From: Parerythrobacter_A sp963799315
GTDB taxonomy: Bacteria > Pseudomonadota > Alphaproteobacteria > Sphingomonadales > Sphingomonadaceae
Direction: 5' to 3'
DNA: 64,000 bases
Assembly (NCBI GenBank): GCA_963799315.1
Contig: CAWCWP010000003.1
Span: 1-64,000, forward strand
Notes under the pieces: model-generated
Database searches by the model: none
What the model was told of the DNA's origin: nothing
What the model saw: only the letters and a program-made list of their open reading frames with translations
In this document: positions 9,831 through 18,350 of the stretch, piece after piece
How positions within the stretch are numbered: the stretch's first letter is position 1
How the letters are laid out: each line of letters opens with the position of its first letter
Program-made: the position numbers and the translations under genes

Positions 9831-10894
9831 TCGCCTTCGTCCACGTTTTTGGCAGGCGCCTTTTTCGCCGCCTCGCGCTTGGCAGGAATGAAGGCATCGA
9901 CTTGCTGGCCGACGCGGAACAGGCCCTCCTGTCCGGCGGCGCTAGCGGGCAATTCGTAAATCACCTGCAACACCCGCACGTCGACCCGCTCGGTGGCGCT
10001 GTTGGTCAGCGAGCGTTTGGGCGTGACTTGCGGTTCGACGCGGACGAAGCGGGCCTGCACCTGTCGTCCCGCCGCGCCGCGCGGGCTGACCGTGGCGGGT
10101 TTGCCGATGTCGAGGCGGGGCGCTTGCTCTTCGTCGATATCGATGCGGATATGCAGCGGGCGGGTTTCGCCCATCGCGATGAAACTGGCGCTGCCGCCCA
10201 TCGTGGAAACATACTCGCCGGGACGGATATCGACGCTGAGGATCTCGCCCGCAATCGGTGCGCGCACGGTGGCCCGTCCGATCTCGGTACGGCTGGTACC
10301 CGATTGCGCCTGCGCACTGCGCAACCGTGCGCGGGCGGCATCGGCGCGGGCCTGCGCCAGCTGTCGCCGTTCGCGCGCAGTGCTGGCCTCGCCTTCGGCA
10401 CGGATCACTTCGGCGCGGCTGACGGCGGCGGCATCGTCGACATTGCGATACAGCGCAAGCTGGCGTGCGGCAGTCGCTTCGGCGGCGCGCGCTTCGGCAA
10501 TGGCGGCGTCCGCTTCGGCGATGGCGGCGCGCGCTTCGCCCACGGCGGCGTCGGACTGGCCAAGCTGCGCCTGCAAGGCGCGCGTATCGACAACGAATAG
10601 CGGTTGTCCCTTGTCCACGAAGTCACCCGGCTGCACGCGCAAATCCGTGACGAGGCCGGCGAGTGCGGTGCCGATCTGGATCACTTCGCTGCTCGGCTCC
10701 ACCACACCGGCTCCGGCAACGCGCGGCGCATCGGCCAAGGCACCGGTGGCACGTGGCGGTTCACGGTCGGGCTCCTCCAGTTCGCGGTCGGGCTGGCCAC
10801 TGAAAATGAAGAACGCGGCCACGACCAGCCCGACAATGGCCAGCACCGGCAGCACCTGACGCGAGAAACTGAAATTTTGCGGAAGTATCGCCAT
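9827..10894 (-). CDS. Periplasmic adaptor (HlyD/DevB-type) of the ABC exporter
   Basis: 355 residues. One N-terminal membrane anchor (about 14-30), a lipoyl-like half-motif (PSSEVIQIGTALAGLVTDL), a long Ala/Arg-rich coiled-coil hairpin (about 115-200), then the second lipoyl half and beta-barrel (RAPIAGEILSVDIRPGEYV). This is the layout of adaptors that link an inner-membrane transporter to a TolC-type channel. It lies between the ATPase gene and the channel gene, with a 4-bp overlap to the latter. The C-terminus ends in a Lys/Ala-rich tail. Confidence 0.88.
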   Translation of the reverse strand: MAILPQNFSFSRQVLPVLAIVGLVVAAFFIFSGQPDRELEEPDREPPRATGALADAPRVAGAGVVEPSSEVIQIGTALAGLVTDLRVQPGDFVDKGQPLFVVDTRALQAQLGQSDAAVGEARAAIAEADAAIAEARAAEATAARQLALYRNVDDAAAVSRAEVIRAEGEASTARERRQLAQARADAARARLRSAQAQSGTSRTEIGRATVRAPIAGEILSVDIRPGEYVSTMGGSASFIAMGETRPLHIRIDIDEEQAPRLDIGKPATVSPRGAAGRQVQARFVRVEPQVTPKRSLTNSATERVDVRVLQVIYELPASAAGQEGLFRVGQQVDAFIPAKREAAKKAPAKNVDEGE

Positions 10895-10920
10895 TGTCGT
10901 TTGGTCCTGATGGCTCGCGT

Positions 10921-11697
10921 TTATGCGGTTTCGTCGGCTTGGTTTTCGGTGTTGTCTTCGGCCTGCCCGCTGTCGGCCAGCTCGTCGTCCGAAGGCATTT
11001 CGGTGCCGTCATGCGTGATGCGTCCATCCTCCAGCACGAGGATACGGTCGGCGAGGTCGAAGATACGGTTGTCGTGCGTGACGATGATAACGCTGCGGTC
11101 CTCCGCCACGCCCACTTCGCGCAGCAGGTCCATCACGCGCCGCCCTGACTTGGCGTCGAGCGCGGCGGTCGGTTCGTCGCACACCACCAGCCGGGGTTCG
11201 TGGACCAGCGCGCGGGCGATGGCGACGCGCTGCTGTTGTCCGCCGGAAAGCTGGTTCGGCAGCTTGTCCGCCTGGTCGCCGATATTGAGTTTTTCCAGCA
11301 TCCCGACGGCTTTCTCGCGCGCTTCGTGCCGGTCCATCCCCTGCGCGATTAGTGGCACCGCCGCATTGGAGGCCGCGTCGATGGAAGGGATGAGGTTATA
11401 CTGCTGGAAGATGAAGCCGATGTTCTGGAGGCGGAAATCGACCAGTTCGGTATCGCCCAGATTGTAGATGTCGGTGCCGAAGACCTGCACCTCGCCCTCG
11501 GTCGGCCACAATATGCCGCACATAATCGAAATCAGCGTTGTCTTGCCCGAACCGGACTCGCCGACGAGGTAGGTCAGTTCGCCCGGACGGATGTCGAGGT
11601 CGATCCCGTGCAGCACGGTGATGGTGTTCTGTCCCGCCGTGAAATCGCGCGTGACGCCGACGGTGTGGATTGCCGCTTGGTTCGTGTCCTTGGCCAT
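10921..11697 (-). CDS. ABC transporter ATP-binding protein, DevA/MacB-LolD class
   Basis: 258 residues. Walker A GESGSGKTT, Q-loop FIFQQYNLIP, signature LSGGQQQRVAIARAL, Walker B LVVCDEPTAALD and the switch His in IIVTHD are all present. This class powers FtsX-like permeases and does not import solutes. The C-terminal 25 residues are acidic and variable. The start ATG overlaps the permease stop (ATGA), so the two are translationally coupled. Confidence 0.92.
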   Translation of the reverse strand: MAKDTNQAAIHTVGVTRDFTAGQNTITVLHGIDLDIRPGELTYLVGESGSGKTTLISIMCGILWPTEGEVQVFGTDIYNLGDTELVDFRLQNIGFIFQQYNLIPSIDAASNAAVPLIAQGMDRHEAREKAVGMLEKLNIGDQADKLPNQLSGGQQQRVAIARALVHEPRLVVCDEPTAALDAKSGRRVMDLLREVGVAEDRSVIIVTHDNRIFDLADRILVLEDGRITHDGTEMPSDDELADSGQAEDNTENQADETA

Positions 11698-12833
11698 CAC
11701 CGGAACACCGCAGCCGGTTCGGTCTTGAGCACTGTGCGCAGCGACAGCCAGCCGGTCAGCGCCAGAATGATGAACACCGCCGTCAGGCTGATGAGCGGAA
11801 CCTGCCACGGGATGTAGAACCCCTTGAAGGTCGGTACGCCCGAAAAGCCCCAGATAAACAGCGCGGTACCGATGACGCCGAAGCCATAGCCGATAATGCC
11901 GACCAGCGCCGCCTGTGCAGCCACCATGCGCCGGATCTTTGCATTGGTCACGCCGATCGCCTTCAATGCGCCGAATTGCTTTATGTTGTCGCGGATGAAC
12001 AGGCTGAAGGTCAGGCCGACGATGGCGACGCCGACGATGAAGCCCAGCGCCACGGTAATCCCGAAATTGAGCGGGATGCCGGTGTTCTCGATAATGAAGT
12101 TTACGCCATCCTGCGCGAATTGCTCGCGTGGTCGGGCGCGCAGGCCGGTCGCGTCCTCGATTTCCTTGGCCAGCACTTCTGTATCCGCGCCCTCGCCTGC
12201 GCCGACCAGCACGAAGGTCATGCGGTTGCGCGTGCCGGGCACATAATTCAGCGCGCGGCTGTATTTGGTATAAAGCGTGACCTGGCTGGTAAAGCTGGGG
12301 ATGGCATCGGCGACGCCGCGTATCACCGCGCGCTGGTCGTTCAGTTCGAGGCGCGCGCCGACGGGGCTTTGTTCCGGCGCGAACAGGTTGAGCGCCCCGA
12401 CATCGTCGATAATCACGCTGTCGGGCCGTGAAAGCACATCGACGCTGCCTTCGCGCATCTGCTTGGGCATGCCGATCAGCGAGGCATCGTCCACGCCCAC
12501 CACGGTTACGCCTTCCAGATCGCCGTCCACCGTCCGCACCGACGCGCCTGCGCGCAGATGCGGCACCGCCCATTCGACGCCGGGGACCGCGCGCACCTTG
12601 TCGAGGGCTGTTGCAGGCATCGGGAAATTGACTTCGGTGGTCCGGCTGACCTCGTCCATCACCCAGATATCGGCGGTGGGCACGTTGAACACGCCGCTGC
12701 CGCCGCGCTCGATCAGGTTGACGAAAATCGTCAGCTGCTGCGTGATAAGCAGGGTGGAGAAGGCGATGCCGAACACCAGCCCGTAAAACTTCTGCTTGTC
12801 GCCCGTCAGCATGCGGATGGCGATCCATAGCAT
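11697..12833 (-). CDS. FtsX-like ABC permease, DevC type
   Basis: 378 residues with four predicted membrane segments: one near the N-terminus (about 20-40), a large periplasmic domain (about 45-255), and three C-terminal segments in the FtsX-like part (ALGFIVGVAIVGLTFSLF and two more). The periplasmic domain includes VEWAVPHLRAGASV, as in DevC/MacB-like permeases. These systems extrude lipids, peptides or siderophore-like molecules across the envelope; the substrate here is unknown. First gene of the exporter operon, divergent from the TetR gene. Confidence 0.9.
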   Translation of the reverse strand: MLWIAIRMLTGDKQKFYGLVFGIAFSTLLITQQLTIFVNLIERGGSGVFNVPTADIWVMDEVSRTTEVNFPMPATALDKVRAVPGVEWAVPHLRAGASVRTVDGDLEGVTVVGVDDASLIGMPKQMREGSVDVLSRPDSVIIDDVGALNLFAPEQSPVGARLELNDQRAVIRGVADAIPSFTSQVTLYTKYSRALNYVPGTRNRMTFVLVGAGEGADTEVLAKEIEDATGLRARPREQFAQDGVNFIIENTGIPLNFGITVALGFIVGVAIVGLTFSLFIRDNIKQFGALKAIGVTNAKIRRMVAAQAALVGIIGYGFGVIGTALFIWGFSGVPTFKGFYIPWQVPLISLTAVFIILALTGWLSLRTVLKTEPAAVFR

Positions 12834-12897
12834 CGTTTCGAAACCACCCTTGTGTTAGCACGCGGGGTTGCGGCAGCGTGCGGCAACCGCCATGAAG

Positions 12898-12931
12898 TGA
12901 ACGGTGGCGTTCAACTGAACGGTCCCGTTCA
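12898..12931. promoter_or_regulatory. Twin palindromic operator for the adjacent TetR regulator
   Basis: Two similar dyads lie side by side between the divergent exporter operon and the tetR gene: TGAACGGTGGCGTTCA (12898-12913; arms TGAACG/CGTTCA) and TGAACGGTCCCGTTCA (12916-12931; arms TGAACGG/CCGTTCA). Their centres are 18 bp apart. TetR-family dimers bind dyads of this size, so two dimers could repress both directions. Binding is inferred. Confidence 0.55.
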
Positions 12932-12966
12932 GCCTGTCAACAGCCTGTTTGGTGTACACAGCAGAT

Positions 12967-13596
12967 ATGACATCACGCGACACATCCGGTCCGGCATCGA
13001 ATGCCAAGCGCGATGCCATCGTGTCGGCTGCATCGGACAGCTTCTTTTCCAAAGGCTATGCCGCAACCGCTATCGAGCACGTCGCGGCGGTGGCGGGCGT
13101 GTCCAAGGTTACGGTGTACAGCCATTTCGGCGACAAGCGCGCGCTGTTTACCGCCACGGTGGAGCGCGAATGCGCGAATATACGCGGGTACTTCAACATC
13201 GATGCGCTGCCCGAAGGGACGCTGGAACAGCGGTTGCAGGCCATCGGCGAAGCGATGATCGCGTTCCTGTCGCGCGACAGGATGACTCAGTTCGAACGCC
13301 GCATCGCTCCCGAAACGGTGGAGGAGCCGGGTATCGGCACGGCCTTTCTCGATGCCGGTCCGCACCGGATGACGGCCGCCTTTGCCGACTGGATTGCGGC
13401 CATGTGCGAACGCGGCGAACTGGCGGTGGACGATGCACCGCTTGCCGCCGAACAGTTCGCTTCCCTGTGCAAGGGGATGGGCGATCTGGAACGGCGCTTC
13501 GGCATGCCCAACGATCCAGTGCGCAATGCGGAACGTATCGCAGGCGCGGTGCACGTGTTCCTTGCCGCTTACGGCACCGGAGCTGCGCGTCCGTAA
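12967..13596 (+). CDS. TetR family transcriptional regulator
   Basis: 209 residues. The N-terminal helix-turn-helix is typical (AIVSAASDSFFSKGYAATAI ... VAGVSKVTVYSHFGDKRAL, about 14-65). The C-terminal ligand domain looks like the AcrR-like C-terminal domain found with efflux systems. It is divergent from the ABC exporter operon, with twin palindromes between, so it most likely represses the exporter and itself until an exported compound is sensed. A GTG at 12949 is an alternative start. Confidence 0.92.
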   Translation: MTSRDTSGPASNAKRDAIVSAASDSFFSKGYAATAIEHVAAVAGVSKVTVYSHFGDKRALFTATVERECANIRGYFNIDALPEGTLEQRLQAIGEAMIAFLSRDRMTQFERRIAPETVEEPGIGTAFLDAGPHRMTAAFADWIAAMCERGELAVDDAPLAAEQFASLCKGMGDLERRFGMPNDPVRNAERIAGAVHVFLAAYGTGAARP

Positions 13597-13668
13597 CCGC
13601 ACAATCGTCAACTTGTCATTCACCCGCGCGAGCCTACATATTGGCGCAAGAGATCAAGGATGCGCGAC

Positions 13669-15645
13669 ATGGACGACCAGAACCGAGGCGACGACAACCC
13701 GCAGGGCGAGGGACCGCAGGGGCCCAACCCGTGGGTGAAGAGCCTCATGCTGTGGGGCGGCATCTTCATGGCGCTGGTGCTGGTCGCCACGATGTTCGGC
13801 AATGCCGGGTCAAGTCCGGGCGCCGAGGTCGAATATTCCACCTTCCGGGCCAAGGTTGCAGCCGGCGAAGTCGAACAGGTGCAGATCGGGCCGGACAAGA
13901 TCACTGGTATCTATACCGACAAGACCGGCTTCACGACCGTGCCCGTTCAGGGCGATACCGAGCTGCCGCGCCTGCTGGAGCAGCAGGACGTGCGCTACAC
14001 CGGTGCGGCGCGCGAAACGATGAACCCGTTGCTGCTGATCCTGATCCAGTCGCTGCCGTTCCTGTTGATCCTCGGCATCGCGTTCTTCGCGCTGCGCCAG
14101 GTGCAGAAAGGCGGCGGCGCGGGCGGGGCGATGGGCTTCGGCAAATCGAAGGCCAAGATGCTGACCGAGAAGCAGGGCCGCGTGACGTTCAACGACGTGG
14201 CCGGCATCGACGAAGCGCGCGAAGAGCTGGAGGAAATCGTCGAGTTCCTGAAAGACCCGCAACGCTTCAGCAAGCTGGGCGGACAGATCCCCAAGGGCGC
14301 GCTGCTGGTCGGCTCGCCGGGTACCGGTAAAACCTTGCTGGCGCGCGCCATCGCGGGCGAGGCGGGTGTGCCGTTCTTCACCATTTCCGGCTCCGATTTC
14401 GTCGAAATGTTTGTCGGCGTCGGCGCCAGCCGTGTGCGCGATATGTTCGAGCAGGCGAAGAAAAACGCCCCCTGCATCGTCTTCATCGACGAAATCGACG
14501 CGGTTGGCCGCAGCCGCGGTGGCGGCCTGGGCAATTCCAATGACGAACGCGAGCAGACGCTGAACCAGCTGCTGGTCGAGATGGACGGGTTCGAGGCGAA
14601 CGAAGGCATCATCATCATCGCCGCCACCAACCGTCCCGACGTGCTGGACCCGGCACTGCTGCGTCCAGGCCGGTTCGACCGGCAGGTCGTGGTGCCGATC
14701 CCCGATATCGACGGGCGCGAAAAGATCCTTGCCGTTCACATGAAGAAGGTGCCGCTGGCGCCCGACGTCAACAGCCGCACCATTGCGCGCGGCACGCCCG
14801 GTTTCTCCGGCGCGGACCTCGCCAACCTGGTCAACGAAGCCGCCCTGCTGGCCGCGCGCCGCAACAAGCGGCTGGTGGCGATGCAGGAGTTCGAAGACGC
14901 CAAGGACAAGGTCATGATGGGCAGCGAACGCCGCAGCATGGTCATGACCGACGACGAGAAAAAGATGACCGCCTATCACGAAGCAGGCCATGCGCTGGTC
15001 TCGATCAACGAACCGGCATCCGATCCCATCCACAAGGCAACCATCATCCCGCGCGGCCGCGCGCTGGGTATGGTCATGCGCCTGCCCGAACGGGACAATT
15101 ACTCCTATCATCGTGACAAGATGCATGCCGACCTTGCCGTCAGCATGGGCGGGCGCGTCGCGGAAGAGCTGATCTTCGGGCATGACAAGGTGTCGAGCGG
15201 GGCGTCTTCGGACATCCAGTACGCGACCAACCTGGCGCGTAACATGGTCACCAAATGGGGCATGTCGGACAAGCTGGGTCCGCTGCAATATGAGGAGCAG
15301 CAGGAAGGCTATCTCGGCATGGGCCAGTCCGCACGGACGATGGGTTCGGGCGAGACCAACAAGCTGATCGATGCCGAGATCAAGCGGCTGGTCGAAAATG
15401 CGCATGAACGTGCGACTGATGTGCTGAAGACGCAGGAAGACAAGCTGCATTTGCTGGCACAGGCGATGCTGGAATACGAAACGCTTACGGGCGACGAGAT
15501 CACCGTGCTACTCGACACCGGCAAGATCGACCGTCCGGATGAGCCGACTGCCATCGTCAAGGTGAAGCCGGGCGTGGGCTCCGCCATTCCCAAAGCCGGC
15601 AAGAAGTTCGGCTCCGGTCCGGGTGCCGCGCCGCAGGGTGCCTGA
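13669..15645 (+). CDS. ftsH: ATP-dependent zinc metalloprotease FtsH
   Basis: 658 residues. Membrane-anchored AAA+ protease that degrades misfolded membrane proteins and short-lived regulators. Two N-terminal membrane segments (about 22-42 and 118-138) flank a periplasmic domain. Walker A is GSPGTGKT (215-222; the usual GPPGTGKT has Ser for Pro). Walker B is in IVFIDEIDAVG, and the second region of homology in ATNRPDVLDPALLRPGRFDR. The zinc site is HEAGH (437-441). I chose the ATG at 13669 because AAGGA is eight bases upstream; the in-frame ATG at 13660 is the alternative. A small lipoprotein gene follows after 18 bp. Confidence 0.97.
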   Translation: MDDQNRGDDNPQGEGPQGPNPWVKSLMLWGGIFMALVLVATMFGNAGSSPGAEVEYSTFRAKVAAGEVEQVQIGPDKITGIYTDKTGFTTVPVQGDTELPRLLEQQDVRYTGAARETMNPLLLILIQSLPFLLILGIAFFALRQVQKGGGAGGAMGFGKSKAKMLTEKQGRVTFNDVAGIDEAREELEEIVEFLKDPQRFSKLGGQIPKGALLVGSPGTGKTLLARAIAGEAGVPFFTISGSDFVEMFVGVGASRVRDMFEQAKKNAPCIVFIDEIDAVGRSRGGGLGNSNDEREQTLNQLLVEMDGFEANEGIIIIAATNRPDVLDPALLRPGRFDRQVVVPIPDIDGREKILAVHMKKVPLAPDVNSRTIARGTPGFSGADLANLVNEAALLAARRNKRLVAMQEFEDAKDKVMMGSERRSMVMTDDEKKMTAYHEAGHALVSINEPASDPIHKATIIPRGRALGMVMRLPERDNYSYHRDKMHADLAVSMGGRVAEELIFGHDKVSSGASSDIQYATNLARNMVTKWGMSDKLGPLQYEEQQEGYLGMGQSARTMGSGETNKLIDAEIKRLVENAHERATDVLKTQEDKLHLLAQAMLEYETLTGDEITVLLDTGKIDRPDEPTAIVKVKPGVGSAIPKAGKKFGSGPGAAPQGA

Positions 15646-15663
15646 ACGAAGAAGGATACGATA

Positions 15664-15942
15664 ATGATTGCAATGATTGGCAAGACTGCACTGGCTGCAA
15701 CCGCACTGCTCGTGTTGGCCGCATGTTCGGAACAGACGCAGGAAAATGCGGGCGAGACGTTCGACCGGGCCGCTGCCGACACCGAAGAAAATGCCGAGGT
15801 TGTCGAAAATGCCGTGCGCGAAGGCGCTATCGTGGCGGCGGATGGTGTCGGCAAAGGTGCCGACCAGCTCAGCGATGCGCTGAACGGGGACGAGCGGGTC
15901 GATCCTGATCAGGGCGACGGCGCGCTCGACGGCACGGATTGA
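15664..15942 (+). CDS. Small acidic lipoprotein, function unknown
   Basis: 92 residues. Lipoprotein signal peptide with lipobox LAAC (Cys about 20). The mature part is short, very acidic and probably disordered or helical, with repeated ENAE/ADGVGKGADQL-like stretches resembling entericidin-like small lipoproteins. It sits 18 bp after ftsH on the same strand, so it may be co-transcribed. No functional assignment. Confidence 0.7.
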   Translation: MIAMIGKTALAATALLVLAACSEQTQENAGETFDRAAADTEENAEVVENAVREGAIVAADGVGKGADQLSDALNGDERVDPDQGDGALDGTD

Positions 15943-16021
15943 TATTCCCGGACCGTTTCACAAACGATTCACCTGAATTCGCCGACGGGGCAGTCCCCGC
16001 ATCGACCGTCGGAGTTCTTCC

Positions 16022-16396
16022 ATGCGCCTTCTTGCCAGCCTGTGCTTCCCGCTCGCGCTGATCGCGACGCCTGCGCTTGCCGGAACCATGAATGCCGACG
16101 CATTCTACGCCGTGGCGAAAGAGCTGAGCGCAAAAGGCATGCGCGCCATGTTCGACAGCCGCACGAAGCCTACGATAAACGCCATGAAAGCCGCCGCCGC
16201 CAGTGCAAAGTCGGCCAATGCGACGGCGGAGAAACGTGGCGCGCCGCTTTATTGCGTCCCCGCAGCGGCGCGCAAGAAGGGCCTCGGTCCGGACCAAGTG
16301 GTGACATGGCTGGGCGAAGTTCCCGCGGCACAGCGCAAGCGCCAGACGCTGTCGCAAACATGGCTCGGCATTCTGGTCGCCAAGTACCCCTGCTGA
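16022..16396 (+). CDS. Secreted Rap1a/Tai-like domain protein
   Basis: 124 residues. Signal peptide 1-20 (cleavage after PALA). The mature C-terminal part has the order YCVP ... WLGEVPAAQRKRQTLSQTWL ... KYPC, matching the general pattern of the Rap1a/Tai family (Cys-Pro, helix, terminal Pro-Cys). Members include type VI secretion immunity proteins, but many are stand-alone periplasmic proteins. No effector or secretion gene lies nearby, so an immunity role is not supported. The two Cys may form a disulphide. Confidence 0.6.
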   Translation: MRLLASLCFPLALIATPALAGTMNADAFYAVAKELSAKGMRAMFDSRTKPTINAMKAAAASAKSANATAEKRGAPLYCVPAAARKKGLGPDQVVTWLGEVPAAQRKRQTLSQTWLGILVAKYPC

Positions 16397-16397
16397 T

Positions 16398-17480
16398 TCA
16401 GCTTCCGGCCATCGCAGTCAGCACGACGGCAAAGGCGATGATAGCGGCAAGCGCGAAATGCAGCAGCAGGATGGTGCGCCACACCGCACCCAGTTCGCTG
16501 GTGCGATAGGTGCCGCGCACATGGCGATAGATATGCAGCGGCGGGTAGAACACCAGCAGCAGCACGGCGACCACCGATGCGCCCAGCCAGCTTAAAATGC
16601 CCGCAACAGCCACCAGCGCCAGCATGGTGGCGATGGAATAGGTCACGAAAACCGTGTGGTCGTACATCCGGAACCGGCGGTTGAACGGAAACAGCAGCCA
16701 CACGAACGGCACGCTGAGCGGGATCAGCAGCCAGAAGAACTTGTAGGCGTTGGTTTGCAGTTTGTAGAACAGCAGCTGCGGATTGGCGCGCGCCAGTTTC
16801 AAAGCTTTGATAAAGGCGTTTTGCGGTGCGGCGGCGTCCGCGTCCTGCTGTGTTTCAGGACGGTCTTCCGGCTCACCCGTAATCGTGTCTAGAACCGCGC
16901 GGCCCTGCTCCAGCTCGGCGAGGCCCTCGGTCGCTGTCGCTATTTCGTCCGCATCGCCGGTTGCGCGGGCTTCCGCCAGTTCGCTCCGCGCTTCCGCAAC
17001 CGCCTCGTCCAACGATGCGCGCGCCTCCGCACCGCCATCCACTTCGATACGCGGCGCGTCGCCCAGCAAGGCTTTTCCTGCGCCCGATATGTTGAACAGC
17101 GCGAAGCTTACGAACACCACGAACAGGAAAAACGCGATGGGGCTGACATACCGTGCGCGTTTGCCGTCGATATAGGCGCGGGTCATTCGCCCCGGATGCC
17201 ACAGCAGCATCGGCAGGGTGCGCCACAACTTGCCTTCGAAATGCACCACGCCATGCAACAGGTCGTGCAGGAAACCGCCAAGGCTGCGATGGACATGCGC
17301 AGCCTGTCCGCATGCCGCGCAATACGGCCCGGTCAGGGTGGCACCGCAATTCAGGCAGGACGCCTCGACTGCGCGCTTTTCCGTCGTCGATGATTGCGGG
17401 CCGGACGCTTCGGGTTCGGCGGCGGCACCCGCCATCGTGCCGGTGACCAGCCCACTTCCGATTTCCGGCAAATCGCTCAT
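16398..17480 (-). CDS. DUF3667 membrane protein with N-terminal zinc ribbon
   Basis: 360 residues. The N-terminal part has a four-Cys zinc-ribbon (CLNCGATLTGPYCAACG) and then the DUF3667 core (HDLLHGVVHFEGKLWRTLPM, then GKRARYVSPIAFFLFVVFV). Four to five membrane helices follow. Between the first helix and the rest is a soluble, Glu/Ala-rich, probably coiled-coil insert (about 125-215). The start at 17480 has GGAGAGG just upstream. The function of the family is unknown. It is convergent with the Rap1a-like gene, two bases apart. Confidence 0.8.
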   Translation of the reverse strand: MSDLPEIGSGLVTGTMAGAAAEPEASGPQSSTTEKRAVEASCLNCGATLTGPYCAACGQAAHVHRSLGGFLHDLLHGVVHFEGKLWRTLPMLLWHPGRMTRAYIDGKRARYVSPIAFFLFVVFVSFALFNISGAGKALLGDAPRIEVDGGAEARASLDEAVAEARSELAEARATGDADEIATATEGLAELEQGRAVLDTITGEPEDRPETQQDADAAAPQNAFIKALKLARANPQLLFYKLQTNAYKFFWLLIPLSVPFVWLLFPFNRRFRMYDHTVFVTYSIATMLALVAVAGILSWLGASVVAVLLLVFYPPLHIYRHVRGTYRTSELGAVWRTILLLHFALAAIIAFAVVLTAMAGS

Positions 17481-17584
17481 GCGCCCTCTCCGTCCAACGG
17501 TAGGCATAGCGTTTGTTGCAGGCATCCGTCGAGCCGGAACACTACGGGAACACGGGCGTTAGGTCGGGAAAGGAGATTACCATT

Positions 17585-17818
17585 ATGACTGCCCCGACAC
17601 CGACCGACACGCCCAAGACCGATCCCGCCGGCAATGCAGTGAAAGACCCCGACAACTGGACCACGGGAGACGAGAAGATGACCGGCGCGCAGGCCAGCTA
17701 TCTCAAGACGTTGTGCGAGGAGGCGGGCAAGGCCGACCAGTACAATACGGACCTGACCAAGGCAGAAGCCAGCAAGATGATCGACGACTTGCAGGAAGAA
17801 ACCGGACGCGGCCAATAA
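17585..17818 (+). CDS. DUF3072 family protein
   Basis: 77 residues, cytosolic. The sequence DPDNWTTGDEKMTGAQASYL followed by LTKAEASKMIDDL is the DUF3072 signature, a small domain of unknown function found in stress-associated and DNA-associated contexts. Start at 17585 after GGAAAGGAG about eight bases upstream. Followed directly by a strong bidirectional terminator. Confidence 0.8.
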   Translation: MTAPTPTDTPKTDPAGNAVKDPDNWTTGDEKMTGAQASYLKTLCEEAGKADQYNTDLTKAEASKMIDDLQEETGRGQ

Positions 17819-17854
17819 CCTGTCCGATACAGTAAGCTGTCCGACCCTGAAACG

Positions 17855-17886
17855 AAAAAGGCCGCCCCGATGGAGCGGCCTTTTTC
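17855..17886. terminator. Bidirectional Rho-independent terminator
   Basis: AAAAAGGCCGC ... GCGGCCTTTTT forms a G/C-rich stem flanked by A5 and T5, so it can stop transcription both from the DUF3072 gene on the plus strand and from rpoZ on the minus strand. It lies between the two convergent genes. Confidence 0.85.
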
Positions 17887-17906
17887 ATGTCGGCAGGTAA
17901 CGCTTA

Positions 17907-18251
17907 TCAACCGTCGTAATCGGAGCCGATCGAGGTCGAACGTGCCGGGGCGGACGCGGTGATGCGCAGGGCCTCTGCAGACTGGCTAAGCGAGGCAATT
18001 TCATCCGCTTCGTCTTCGTCGTCTGGCAGAATTTTCTGCAAATTGGTGACGACTGCTTCGTGCAGTTCCTTTGGCTTCACCGTCTGCTCGGCAATTTCGC
18101 GCAGGGCGATAACGGGGTTCTTGTCGCGGTCCTTCTCGACCGTCATTTCGGCACCGCCCGAAATTTCGCGCGCACGCTGTGCGGCGAGCAGGACGAGGTC
18201 GAAACGGTTGGGAACCTTGTCGACGCAATCTTCGACGGTAACGCGTGCCAT
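17907..18251 (-). CDS. rpoZ: RNA polymerase omega subunit
   Basis: 114 residues. Assembly factor of RNA polymerase. The N-terminal MARVTVEDCVDKVPNRFDLV and the following LAAQRAREI are the highly conserved omega core, and DKNPVIALREIAE completes the domain (to about residue 60). The acidic C-terminal tail (PDDEDEADE) is typical of alphaproteobacteria. It lies downstream of dnaB in the same direction with a 99-bp gap and ends at a clear terminator. Confidence 0.96.
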   Translation of the reverse strand: MARVTVEDCVDKVPNRFDLVLLAAQRAREISGGAEMTVEKDRDKNPVIALREIAEQTVKPKELHEAVVTNLQKILPDDEDEADEIASLSQSAEALRITASAPARSTSIGSDYDG

Positions 18252-18350
18252 GAAGCACTCCGATCAATGCAGAAATTTTCGTGAAGACGGCTAGCTATGC
18301 GCGAGGGGTGCCGGAGTCAAGGTTTTGCAGAGCCTTGGGGCGGCTTTGCG

